Origin: Ifrita kowaldi
Lineage: Eukaryota > Chordata > Aves > Passeriformes > Cinclosomatidae
DNA length: 64,000 nt
Reading direction: 5' to 3'
Assembly: GCA_013398055.1 (NCBI GenBank)
Contig: VZRS01009539.1
Span: 683,020-747,019, forward strand
In this document: one piece after another, positions 35,584-45,930 of the stretch
How positions within the stretch are numbered: the stretch's first letter is position 1
How the letters are laid out: every line of letters begins with the position of its first letter
Made by a program: the position numbers and the translations under genes
Notes under the pieces: model-generated
Seen by the model: the letters and a program-made list of their open reading frames with translations, nothing else
Told to the model about the DNA's origin: nothing
The model's database searches: none

Positions 35584-37254
35584 TTTATCTGGATGATGCA
35601 TATAAGATGACATAACTCTCAGAGGACTTAAAAATATTGTTAAGCTAGAGAGAAAGTTAAAGAAAACAAACTGGAAGCCGCAATGAAGATTTTTCCAGTA
35701 TAAAGTGTGTTTTAAAGCAGAGTCATTTTTCTGTGGGTCAGAGAAACCTGAAGTGAAGTAATTCGTGAAAATACACAAGCACCCCTGTAATATTGCTTTC
35801 ACTTGCAACACATAGAAACCATCAATTTTTGTTATCACAACTATTTACTTAAGTTAGAGGAGAAAATATTTTTAATGTTGAAGAGAACTATGTGCAGATC
35901 CCTGGTGGTAGGAAATGTACAGTTGTCACTTTGCTCCTCCATATCTAGAAAACAACAACAACAAAATTAGTTCAGAGAGTCACAACAGTATTTGATATGC
36001 AAAATCCTTCTTGGCCTTGATTTACAAAGGTCCACGACTGTATATTCAGAGGTATTTTTTGAATAGGACCAACTAACTCACTTTATGATGAATATTTTTC
36101 AATAAAACTTAAAAATTATTGTATTTGCAACATATAGACTAGAGTATTTCTTTTCAGATGGACTGTAGGAGTTAGATATTTGATTCACACTTAAACACCA
36201 CGGTCTCCTGTGAAAATGCCACTGTTAAAGAAAAATAATGAAAAATGTGTCAACACAGACACATGTAAGGGTACAGCCAAGGGGACCTATGCGTGTTAAT
36301 AATACTACGCACATATTTAAGCATTTTTCTGAAATATGACAACATCTTTGCATTTACAATCATAAATTTAAGAAAAATTTGTAGTGTCTGAGCAATTCCT
36401 AACAAAAAAAAAGAAATTTACAGAGCTAACATCAACTCTGAGCTATTCGTTGGTTAATAATTAATTACACAGGAGCTGTAAACAATGCAAAGTAACTCTG
36501 GAACATTGATATTGCTTTGGAACACTGTATTGAAAGCTGAAAAAAAGCAGATCCACAAAACGCTTATAGCAGCAGAACCTAAGTTTAGTGAAACCTCTTG
36601 TCTCAGACAAAAGGGTTGTAAGTTCAGTCATTAAGAAAATATAAGACCTGATAAACAACACAGGACAACAGCTGAAAGAGATGTGGAATTACCTTCTTTT
36701 CTTAAAAGAAAAAAAAAGGAAAAAATACAAAATCCTAAGCTCACCATCCGTTCTGTAAGGTAATCGTTAAGGAAAAAATACTGTTAGAAATATTCTTGAA
36801 AAGCACATTGTAAAAGTGTTGTTGTAACATTATGTATGTATTTATTTGTTTAGGTGTACAAACAAAATTATATTAGGCAAAAATTATTACAAAGCTGCAA
36901 ATTTGGTACTGGGATATGAGATTTAGATGTGATGTTTTTTTCTTACAAGTCCACCCTACTGACCATTGACAAAACATTTCAGCTCACTGATCTCTGCTTT
37001 TCAACCTGTAAAACAGAAATATTTCTCTTCCTTCATAAATAACTTGGGCATGAATAGATTAAGAATTCTTCTTATTAGGTAAAGAATATTCATTATGTTT
37101 ACCCATGTCTGTGTTAAAGAATTTCTTCTCAGTAGAACCAGAAGATTGAACCTTTGGATTCAACACAGAGGCTAAGATTACATCCCATGAATTCAGGTGC
37201 CTGTGCTTCTCAAGACTCAGACCTCCTCAAAAAACTTCTGTAGTCAACAGGTTG
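35584..37254. other. Unique AT-rich sequence, nothing recognised
   Basis: No gene or element seen. The longest frame (118 codons, minus, 35482-35838) straddles the LTR boundary and is not credible. Confidence 0.5.
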
Positions 37255-37385
37255 AAAGGTACCTTTCCAACCCCCCTGCCATGGGCAGGGACACCTGCCA
37301 CTGGACCAGGCTACTCAAAGGCCCATCCAATCTGGCCTCAAACACTTCCAAGGATAAGGCATCATAACTTCTCTAGATATTCTTG
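37255..37385 (-). mobile_element. CR1 LINE 3' end fragment
   Basis: Reverse complement of the CR1 3' end: 'tttccaacccccctgccatg', 'ggcagggacacctgccact', 'caggctactcaaaggcccat' and 'caaacacttccaaggata'. Strongly truncated and non-coding. Confidence 0.88.
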
Positions 37386-38464
37386 GTAGAATATTGTACC
37401 CTATATATAGCAAACATCTTAAGTTTTGTCAGTCTTTGATAGATTTAACTCATGTGACCAGCACTTTCACATGGCAGATGCTAAAATCTGCAATTTTCAT
37501 ATTGGCAGTCCTACAGTTCTTCTGCAGCAGTTTTATCATCTCATATGTATTCTGCCCATACACATACATAGCTACATTTTTTCCCCTTGAGCCACTAAAA
37601 GCTTTCTAGTGACTATCTAGAAATATTAGGTTTTCCAATCTTTATTTTTCTTAATCCTCTAGTGTGCTGTGATCTAGTCATCTGCTTTTTGTTTGAGCTT
37701 CCTCAAGATTTATTCAGACCAAATTTCTTGTGTGAATTACCTGCAGAAGTTAGATAAGCAAGATGTATCTTTTTCACTGGTGCAGAGAAGTTTGAAAGTA
37801 TATTCGTGACATAAAGCATTACTCATTGGTTAACAATATAAGAATTAGAAAAGTCATTAATATAGTTAATGATCCTTAATTACATAATGGAATGCCTGTT
37901 ACATGATTCTTTAGTGTCTCAGCATTTCCGTGCATTATTGATAGCCAATTAGGTACAGACGAAAGAACTGGGAGAACTATTTGCAGCAAACAATTTATTT
38001 GATAAATTTAGCCTCCTTTTCTGTTTTTGAATTACCTGTAAGCAGGCTTTGATTTTTAAAAATGCCATTGTTTCTCCAAGTAAATCTTTTAAACAAGGGT
38101 CTTCCAGCCTATGCTCTGATTGCAAAATATTTTATGTACTATTGCTTTCTAGGTATGAGTCATTCTTATTTCTCCAAAACACTATTTATCTCTTAACTCT
38201 GGTGTCGTATTCTATTCCTTCACTAGATGAATACTATACTCAGACTCTTCTGTTTTCCCCCTCTTCCTTCAAGCGTAGTCTCATTCAGTCCAACACATTC
38301 ACTTTTCACTGTGACTGAATTTTCTTTTAAGAATAGCCAGATCTTTTAGAAAGGGACTTAACAGGTCCTTCCTTTCCTCTTCTGGCAGATGTGGCTGCTA
38401 TTCTTCCCAGCTCCCATGCTGAGTGGACGAGTCTGTTTTCTAAGTAGGCAGATACACACACTGA
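37386..38464. other. Unique sequence, nothing recognised
   Basis: No gene or named element. Frames of up to 89 codons are serine-, leucine- and phenylalanine-rich and look like chance. Confidence 0.5.
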
Positions 38465-39045
38465 AGATGTGGTCAGTGGTCATTTTTAATGTCTTCAAGG
38501 ATGAAGACTCCACAACATCTCAGATAAACATTCTGCATTGCTCAACCACTTGCATAGTAAAAAAAAAAGGTTTTTCTTATGTTTAAACAAGGATTCCATA
38601 TTTCATTTTGTGCTCCATTGTCTCCTGTCTTTTATTTAGGCACCTTCTTTACTCTGCTTATCAGGTATTTACACACATTGATAAGATCCCCCTTAGACTT
38701 CTCTGGTTTGGGTTTACAGCCACATCCCTCTCACCTCTCCTTGCACCTTAGCTGTTCCGGTCCCTTAATCATACTCATGGTCCTGCTCTGTACTTGTTCC
38801 AATATGTCCATCTCCCTCTTGTACTCAGGAGTCCAGAAACAGCCTTAGATGCTGCCTCAGCAGTGTAGAGTACAGAATAAGAATCCCCTCCTCTGACACA
38901 CTGGTGATGCTCCCCTAACGCAGCCCATTATACTGTCGGCCACGTTTGCCACAAGAGCACATTGCTGGCTCTGGGTCAGCTTGTTATCCCCCAGGTCCCT
39001 GTGGTCTTTCCTGCAAAGCCACCCACCTATAAAGCCACTTTTACA
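38465..39045 (-). mobile_element. CR1 LINE fragment, ORF2 end and 3' region
   Basis: On the minus strand this reads through the post-RT part of CR1 ORF2. Around 38940-38990 the reverse complement encodes the 'DNKLT.SQQCALVA' motif ('cacaagagcacattgctggc' on the plus strand). 'cttgttccaatatgtccatc' (38795) and 'gataagatcccccttaga' (38680) match later CR1 blocks. The 3' region reaches about 38465. The frame is broken. Its 5' end faces the 5' end of the next CR1 about 30 bases away. Confidence 0.82.
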
Positions 39046-39077
39046 GTCTTTCTTGGTGTATACAATTACTCATCCAC

Positions 39078-39622
39078 AGATGCCTCTGTATTCAGCACTG
39101 GTGCAGCCACACCTTGAGTCCTGTCCCCAGTTCTGGGCCCCTCATTACCAGAAAGACACTGAGGTGTTGGAGGATGTTCAGAGGAGGACAACAGAGCTAG
39201 TGAAGGGTCAAGAGACTAAGTCAGATGCGGAGCAGCTGAGGGAGCTGGGGCTGTTTATCCTGAAGAAAAGGAGGCTCCAGGATGACTTTGTCACTCTCTA
39301 CAACTCCCTGACAGGAGTTTGTAGCCAGATGGGTGTTGGTCTCTCCTCCCAAGCAGCTAGCGACAGGACAACAGGACGTGGCCTCAAGTTGCCCTAAGTG
39401 AGGTTCAGGGACATGAGGAGGAAATTTTTCATGGAAATGGTTATTAAACATTGGAACGGGTTTCCCAGGGAGATAATGAAGTCACCATTCCTGGAGGAGA
39501 TCCAGAAATGTCTGAATATGGCCCTTAGTGCCATAGTCTAGTTGGCAAGTGGGTGATCAGGCAAGGGTTGGACTTGATGATCTTGGAGGTCTTTTCCAAC
39601 CTAGATGATTCTGTGATTCTGA
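39078..39622 (+). mobile_element. CR1 LINE fragment with intact 3' tail
   Basis: A sense-strand frame at 38981-39397 carries the CR1 ORF2 C-terminal motifs 'LYSALVQPHLESCPQFWAPH' and 'LRELGLFILKKRRLQDD', equivalent to the region downstream of the reverse transcriptase core. The 3' untranslated region follows with 'ggttggacttgatgatct' and 'ccaacctagatgattctgtg', ending in the repeated 'gattctgt' tail by 39622. It is 5'-truncated just before 'LYSAL', so no catalytic residues remain. Confidence 0.92.
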
Positions 39623-42439
39623 GATGCAGGACTTGCCATTTCATCTTTTTCAAACTCCAAGAAATTCCTCTCAGCATTAAGGGATTACACTAAAAAGATG
39701 AATAGAACCTCAAATGAATCCTTTATCAATATCTACATTGCAAATCCAACCTCTCTGCCTGAGGGGAGTTGCAACTTGTCTGGATGTCTGTTCATTCACA
39801 TTGAGTGGGTGGTGCCAACAGGTTTGCCATAGGCTGGATTTGCTGGGAAGGCTCTTAAGCAGTCTGTGTGTTAGGTCCTTTTTACTGTCATCTTAAAACA
39901 AGTCTTTATGTCTCTTTTCTGTAAAGCTCATTTTAGGACTAAAGTATGTCTCACTCTTAATTCTAGTAGATAAAAACACGCAGTTTGAAGAGAAAATGTG
40001 AAAATAAATGAGTCTTTAAAAAAAACTAACAAGTTTTCAGTTTTGTTCTCAAGTTACACAGAGTACTTCTATTTTTCAAAAAGTGTAGCAGATTAACAAC
40101 TGAGTCAAAATGAGAATTTTTTTATTTTTCTCTGAGATCTCCTTAGAACTGCTTGATATGTATTTTATAAAATCCTAAAAGTTAGTGTAATTTCTATGAA
40201 TAATATCTAAAGAGTATCCACATCATCAGATATGAAGAAGGATGAATCGGAGAATTAAAGACATTATGAGACATTAAAATTTGTCCTTCATAGATTTTCA
40301 AGAGCAGATCTGTGGCTAAATAAGTTCTGTAATATCTAACAAGTGTTTCAGAAGGTAGTCTGTCACATCACTCTCTCCATGAAGGTGAATGATTGCAACA
40401 GGCATTAAAAAGTACTATTAATCAGAACTCTGTATCACAGCAAATCTAGCTACCTTCTCCCCTCCCCTGCATCTTGAATAAACCCATTACTGCTGCTTGA
40501 AATTTCAAGTGACAGCTAATTTAAGTGTGGCTTCACATTATGGGTTCCAAAAATTACAAACTACTGTTTAGATTTATTTGCTAAGTCATGTAGCAGAACA
40601 TTTTACAAGACTGCCTGTAAAACTAGACTGAAAAGGAGAACAAGGTTTTAACTGGGTGATTTTAATTTATTGTCCATTTTGTTTTGTTTTGTTCACTTCA
40701 GGGAACAAACATAGCTCTTATATTGTATCAGAGCAACTGACGACTCTACTTAAAAAATTCTTAAAATTTTGGTGTACTGTAATACACGTTGCCTTGTAAA
40801 GACAAGGAAAATTGTGTGCTCTTGTCTCTCATAGGCCCAACTAAAAGAGGAGAAAGTACTCCAGCACAGCCAAACCCTAATAATTTCACAAAACATATCT
40901 TACCTTACTCTTCAATGGTTTAAACCATAACAGAAGAGAACAAACCTGTCTCAGACACCGTAGCAACCATTCAGCACAGGCATTTACACCTGCTGCAAAT
41001 AAGCTGTAATCAAAAATCCGTTGAAGCCTTTGTACCCATTCTGTGAGCTGATGAGGTCATGAGAATTTGGTGAAGCTACTGCTTTATTCCCTTCCAGGAG
41101 GCAGCATGTTGCACTTTATAAACAAAGGGTGGGAATAGAACCGCAACAGGGAGAGTAAGGTCCTGAGCAAACGGTGATGTATATAAAGCCAGCATCACTA
41201 GATTTACCTGGCATCTCTTATTCAGTGCACATGCTGTTGATTGACGGAGACTCAACATGTTGATTCATGCTATTAAATTGTTAAGTCAATGCCTAAAAAG
41301 GTTACTGCCATCCATAGTGTGATTGTTGATGAGGTTCCTGACTTTGCATACATTACCAAGGTCTGGCTGGATGACTTTGTAAAACTATTATTGGTCCAGA
41401 TGTCTTCTTTTGAATCTTAGCTCATAAAAATTTGAGAAATGGCTAAAGCGGTGATACTACAAGGCTTTTAATAGAGCAGACAACGCAAGAACAGAAGGTG
41501 GAATTCAGCAAAGCTCAGACTAGCGGTAAGATGTGTTATTTTAATGATTAAGAAAATTTATCCTAGGGGCACACTGCAGAGTAATAACTAGCAGACTAAC
41601 TCAACCTACCCCTGGCAGTCCCAACAAAAGGCATTCTCAAAGCTGCCTGGTTTGTGTTGCAATGTAGACAATGCATTGTCTACATTGCAGCACAATTAAA
41701 ACATTAGCAATCAAAAGCAAAATGTGTTTCCCTCCTATTACCTTCCAGGAATCTAAAAGCAATTAATAATAGATAAGGCTTTAATTTAGCTATACACATT
41801 TTTCTTCCCTCTGAAAAATAATCCAGATCAGATCGAATGCAATAATTGTACCCTACACCTTGATTTACAAAATTCAGGTGAGTGAGTGTAAAGTAAAGAA
41901 TCTAGGTACTCGGTTTGACGTGGGAATGAATAATTTCAGAAAGTATTAACATGATTCCAGTTGCGTTTAAGGAACAGACCAAGTGAAGGATTTAGTATAA
42001 ATTTTCTTGATAAAATGATGGTTTATGGAAAGATATCAGAGTTACTGCTAAACAAGCTATCTCAGGTGTCAGGATATATATACTCATGTTAGGTCAAGGT
42101 CCCATCTGGGGCATATTACACTGCCTCACCACAGGTGCTTGATTGGTAGTTCTGGACCCTGGTGATATTAATTTGCATAAATCCTGCTTAATTTGCTTAA
42201 AATTTGCTTGAGGTACAGGCGTATGTAGAGTTAAGTGCTTTGATTAACAGGAGTAGATTTAAACATGCACTTATATCATGTTGTTAATTCCCACTAAAGC
42301 GATTCATTAAAACACTCATGAAAAATTAACTTTTGTACTGAGTACACAATATCGGGTACCATGCTACAAGTACGCACTGCACATGCAGGTATCATAGTGC
42401 ATGTTCACAATGGTTACCATGACACAATGTGCTTCACTT
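39623..42439. other. Unique sequence with one striking palindrome
   Basis: No gene or element recognised apart from the 44-base palindrome at 41652-41695, listed separately. Frames are 60 codons or shorter. Confidence 0.5.
41652..41695. repeat. 44-base near-perfect palindrome
   Basis: Two 22-base arms (41652-41673 and 41674-41695) meet with no spacer. The inner 15 bases of each arm pair perfectly; one T-G mismatch occurs (41657 with 41690), and the outer 6 bases pair again. The core around the centre is 'agacaatgcattgtct'. In RNA the mismatch would be a U-G pair, giving an almost continuous hairpin on one strand. No terminal duplications or known family were recognised. Confidence 0.95.
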
Positions 42440-43411
42440 GCTCAGCACCATCACCAATGACACAAAGCTGTGAGGAGTGGCCCACACCTCAGAGGACTGT
42501 GCAGCCCTTCAGAAGGCCCTTGATAGGTTGGGGGGATGGGCAGAGAAGAACTGTTTGAAGTTCAACAAGGGCAAATGCAGGGTCCTGCATCTGGAAAAAG
42601 AAAAACTGTAGGCACTAACACAGGATGAGGGCCAACCTGCTGGAAAACAGCTCTATGGAGAAGAACCTGGGTGTCCTGGTGGACAACAAGCTGTCCATGA
42701 GCCAGCAGTGCCCTGGTGGGCAAGAAGGCCAAAGGTATCCTGGGGTGCATTGGGAAGAGCATTGCCAGAAGGTTGGGAGAGCTGATCCCGCTCCTCTACT
42801 CAGCCCTGATGGAGCACATCAGGAGTGCTGTGTTCGGCTCTGGGCCTCTCAGCACAAGAAAGACATGGAGCTCCTGGAGCAGGTCCAGTGGAGGGCAATG
42901 AAAATGATGAATGGTCTGGAACATTTCCCTTACAAGGAAAGGCTGAGAGAGCTGGGCCTGTTCAGCCTCAAGAAGACATGGCTTAAAGGGCACCTCAGCA
43001 TAATGTAAAAGTATCTGAAGGCAGGGTGTCAAGAGGATGGATCCAGGCTCTTCTTGGTGATGCCAAGCAACAGGACAAGAAGCAATGGGCAAAACCTGAT
43101 GCACAGGAGTTTCTGGCTGAACATGAGGAATAACTTTACTGTGTGCATGGCCACACACTGGAACAGATTGCCCAGGGTGCAGAGGCTGCCTCACTGGAGA
43201 TATTCAAGAGCTGTCTGGACACTATCCTGTGCTATGCGCTCTAGGATGATGTCATGATTACAGAGAAAAAGGGTGGAGTTTCTAGCACTTTTTTATTCCA
43301 TGCCACTCATGTCATGAGGGCAGAGAAGTTTCAGCAGGAGGAAGCTGGGGCTAGAAGCAGAAGGGTTGCCAGCTTTTTCAACCTTACCCATTCTGTGATT
43401 CTGTGATTCTG
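42440..43411 (+). mobile_element. CR1 LINE 3' kilobase, frameshifted
   Basis: CR1 ORF2 from just after the catalytic FADD region to the 3' tail. The frame at 42625-43008 encodes 'KNLGVLVDNKLSMSQQC', then loses the CR1 frame after 'QQC' near 42715. The neighbouring frame carries 'LYSALMEHIRSAV', and the first frame is regained at 'LEQVQWRAMKMMNGLEHF' and 'LRELGLFSLKK'. So there are at least two frameshifts. The CR1 C-terminus ('NMRNNFTVC') follows near 43115, and the tail 'attctgtgattctgtgatt' ends at 43411. Between about 43246 and 43375 the usual CR1 3' untranslated sequence is replaced by unfamiliar sequence. Inactive. Confidence 0.92.
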
Positions 43412-44162
43412 AAAAGATGTGATACATTTGGTCAACTAGAAGAACACAAAATGCTGAGTATTATTTATTGCTGAGTGTTCTTACAGTTGCTGTTCTATAA
43501 GTTGTTTTTTTCTCTTTTTTTCCATCCTCTCTAGCTTGGCTTTTCTCTTTTTTTTTTAAAAAACGTTCAAAGAGAAAGCTGCAAAAGTTAAAGAACTACC
43601 CATGAAGCGGTGCTCTCCTGTGCTTATCCTTTTGCTCTGAGTCACTTTTAGGTTTGTTGCTGTCCTTTTTACTGTAACAATAGGTTTGACTGTGCTCAAA
43701 ATAGTGTTCTAGCTTGTGAGCTGCAAGGTCACTCTCAAGTTAGCTCAAACCTACCAATATTTACTTGCTATGAAATGGAAAGAGAATTTCAAAATCACAC
43801 AAGTAATGTTTTAGCCTTTCCAGAGTGGTGAAGAATTCTTTTTTCCTACTGTATTTAATGCCCATAGAAGACAAATTATTTCTACGGACTAGACAATCTG
43901 TTCCGAAACTGTCAAAACGTCCATATTCCTGAAAATATTCAGCCTTCTTATTGCCTGAAATGTATTGGCCAACTGGTATTTTTCAGTTAAATCCTTCAAG
44001 CAACTGCTTAGAGACACCACTGAGAGACTCCTGAGAATTCAGTCCCACTGCTTGTGTTTACAGGGAACAGCTGAGAGAAAAAAAAAGTTCAGATAAACAA
44101 GAAAAGATCCGTAAATTGCATTACTGGATATATTTTCCTCTTCTTAAGTAGCAAATTCTACC
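43412..44162. other. Unique sequence, nothing recognised
   Basis: T-rich runs near 43505-43560, no element or gene recognised. Confidence 0.5.
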
Positions 44163-44168
44163 CATTTG
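44163..44168 (+). repeat. Target-site duplication, left copy (CATTTG)
   Basis: Identical to 44854-44859. Confidence 0.85.
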
Positions 44169-44556
44169 TGTTGGGGAAGATGAAACAGGGAAGGCTTATT
44201 GCCTGGCAAAAGATGCTGAGAACATGGAAACTATAGGTGAAATTGAAATGAAGGCATACTTTGAGATACCAGGCCTTGGTTACTGAACAACTGGAAAACA
44301 GCGGTATGGTCGGCTGAAGGTAATCCCCTCTTGATTGAGCAATACCCTCTGCTTGCAGACAGGTCCAAGGGTCAGAGCAGACCCTACTACCTTGGCAGAA
44401 GGGATCTAAAGAGTAGTTTTTAGGGTTTAAAATGTAACACAATATGGTAATGCAATGATTCTTATAGGCTGTATGTAAATGCTATAGGATTTGTATCTTG
44501 TACTAGATTGGTTGATGAAAATTAGAATATTCAAGACAGAAGAAAATTTATTGTGT

Positions 44557-44564
44557 TATAAAGG
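44557..44564 (+). promoter_or_regulatory. TATA-like box of the solo LTR
   Basis: The sequence 'tataaagg' lies about 210 bases upstream of the LTR poly(A) signal, where a retroviral core promoter is expected. Whether it is active is unknown. Confidence 0.5.
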
Positions 44565-44570
44565 AGAATC

Positions 44571-44664
44571 TCACTCTCTTACGTCTTTTACATCTCTTAG
44601 CCCTCTTAGTTCTCTTAGCTCTCTTACATCTCTCTTACATCTCTCTTACATCTCTTACACACAC
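44571..44664 (+). repeat. CTCTTACAT-type tandem repeat in the LTR
   Basis: About ten degenerate 8-10-base units of 'ctcttacat', 'ctcttag' and 'ctctcttac' type. It lies just after the TATA-like box. It is exactly repeated at 45965-46058 in the assembly copy. Confidence 0.85.
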
Positions 44665-44769
44665 GCTCCTGCACTTCTTTCTCTCTACTATCCTGCCTCC
44701 TGTTTTTCTGGCCTGCTTCTAGCTGCAGCTGGCAGCTCCAAGCAGGCCCCCTGTACACAAGTCCTTATC

Positions 44770-44775
44770 AATAAA
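44770..44775 (+). terminator. Poly(A) signal of the solo LTR
   Basis: AATAAA in the expected R/U5 position of the LTR. Confidence 0.6.
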
Positions 44776-44853
44776 CCTCATGCTCTAAGACCGGACTTCA
44801 GAGATCTCTCGTCTCCATACATCCCGACCGTCCAAACTGAGCCAGACCCCACA

Positions 44854-44859
44854 CATTTG
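44854..44859 (+). repeat. Target-site duplication, right copy (CATTTG)
   Basis: Pairs with 44163-44168 and fixes the LTR ends. Confidence 0.85.
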
Positions 44860-45929
44860 TTTCAAAATTCATACTTGGCAAATTGCAGGCCATTTCATGC
44901 TGGAAATAGCATTTAACACATATGACTGGGGTGTTCACTTTCACCCAAAATCATGTGAGTCAATGTGAGGAATCTAATATGATGCAAAATGTTTTGGTTA
45001 GGGTATTTTAAATGCATATATGGAAAGATGCTTTTTAATTTTTTTTTATAAAAAATCATTTGGTGGAATATTTTGGTTTTCATATGAATGGCTGAAAAAG
45101 TTCTATTCCACCCACAGTATGAACTATTTTGATACCACTGCATTTTTTTCACAGGAGATGATCTACTGAGGTACCTGTTCTCATTTTCTACCAAAGTTCT
45201 CTAGACTTCCTTGTAAGATATCTCACCCATGACACACTATGGCCCCCTCACAACTTCTCATAGGTCACCCCATTGTGTTGGTGGACACAGGTAATGTTGG
45301 ATATTGTAATCCAGAGCTACTGCCAGGAGATACCTTCTATGAAACAGAAACATCAGCATATGAAATGGTGTTTTGATGGAAATCACAGACTTGAACATAT
45401 TATGTAAATTCACCTTTCAATTAAAAAACCTCCCACAAAATACAGACATGGATCACTAAGACCCCTTCGCATCAAAAGCTTTGACATAATCACAACATTT
45501 CTGTTATTTTCTACAATTCCTGCGATAGTAGTATGTATTCATACGCCACAGGGCATACAAAGATGATAGTAATAATCAGTAACAATAATCATGTTTCTGA
45601 TTTCATCCAGTTTCATACTTTTCAAAGCCTACTGTTATCAGCAACTGAAATTCTGCAGCTGAGGGTTTAGAATTCCCCCACTGAGATGAAATCTCACTAT
45701 AAGTGGCCTTTGTATATGCATGAGTGTTGTATTAAAAAGAAAATGTTATCACTAATTTTAAAAGCAGATAATTTAAAATAACTGAATTAACAATGAACTA
45801 ATGAAAGAGAGATATGTACTGAACCTATATTATCAATATTCATAATAAATAAACTTATGTGTTACCAATATACTCTCAAAATATTTCTGACATTCTCTTA
45901 TCTTTGGCAGATGAAACTTCATGTCTCAC

Positions 45930-45930
45930 N
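45930..45930. other. Single-N assembly gap at duplication junction
   Basis: The N separates the two 1393-base copies. Confidence 0.97.

Larger units (their letters stand above)
44169..44853 (+). mobile_element. Solo LTR, class II (ERVK)-like, with 6-bp duplication
   Basis: The 685-base element begins TGTTGGGG and ends CCCCACA. It is flanked by a perfect 6-bp target-site duplication CATTTG (44163-44168 and 44854-44859); six bases fits class II (ERVK or alpharetrovirus-like) elements. Signals in order: a TATA-like box 'tataaagg' at 44557-44564, a CT-rich tandem stretch at 44571-44664 and a poly(A) signal AATAAA at 44770-44775, i.e. the U3, R and U5 parts of a normal LTR. No internal viral sequence is present. 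The 141-codon frame at 44491-44916 is LTR sequence, not a gene. The right part (44537 onward) is repeated by the assembly at 45931. Confidence 0.85.
44537..45929 (+). other. 1393-base segment repeated at 45931-47323 (copy 1)
   Basis: Constant offset of 1394 with no net indel; I found one substitution, T at 45922 against G at 47316. Copy 1 stops exactly at the N at 45930. It includes the right half of the solo LTR and unique sequence downstream, with no gene. Confidence 0.95.

Noticed and set aside
38981..39397. 138-codon frame with clear protein similarity
   Set aside because: The similarity is to the CR1 ORF2 C-terminus; it is a truncated retroelement, not a host gene.
44571..44664. Array of short repeats considered as CRISPR-like
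   Set aside because: Units are degenerate, have no spacers and lie in an LTR of an animal genome.
44491..44916. 141-codon frame, longest in the window
   Set aside because: It covers the CT-rich part and the U5 side of a solo LTR, and is copied by the assembly artefact at 45921.
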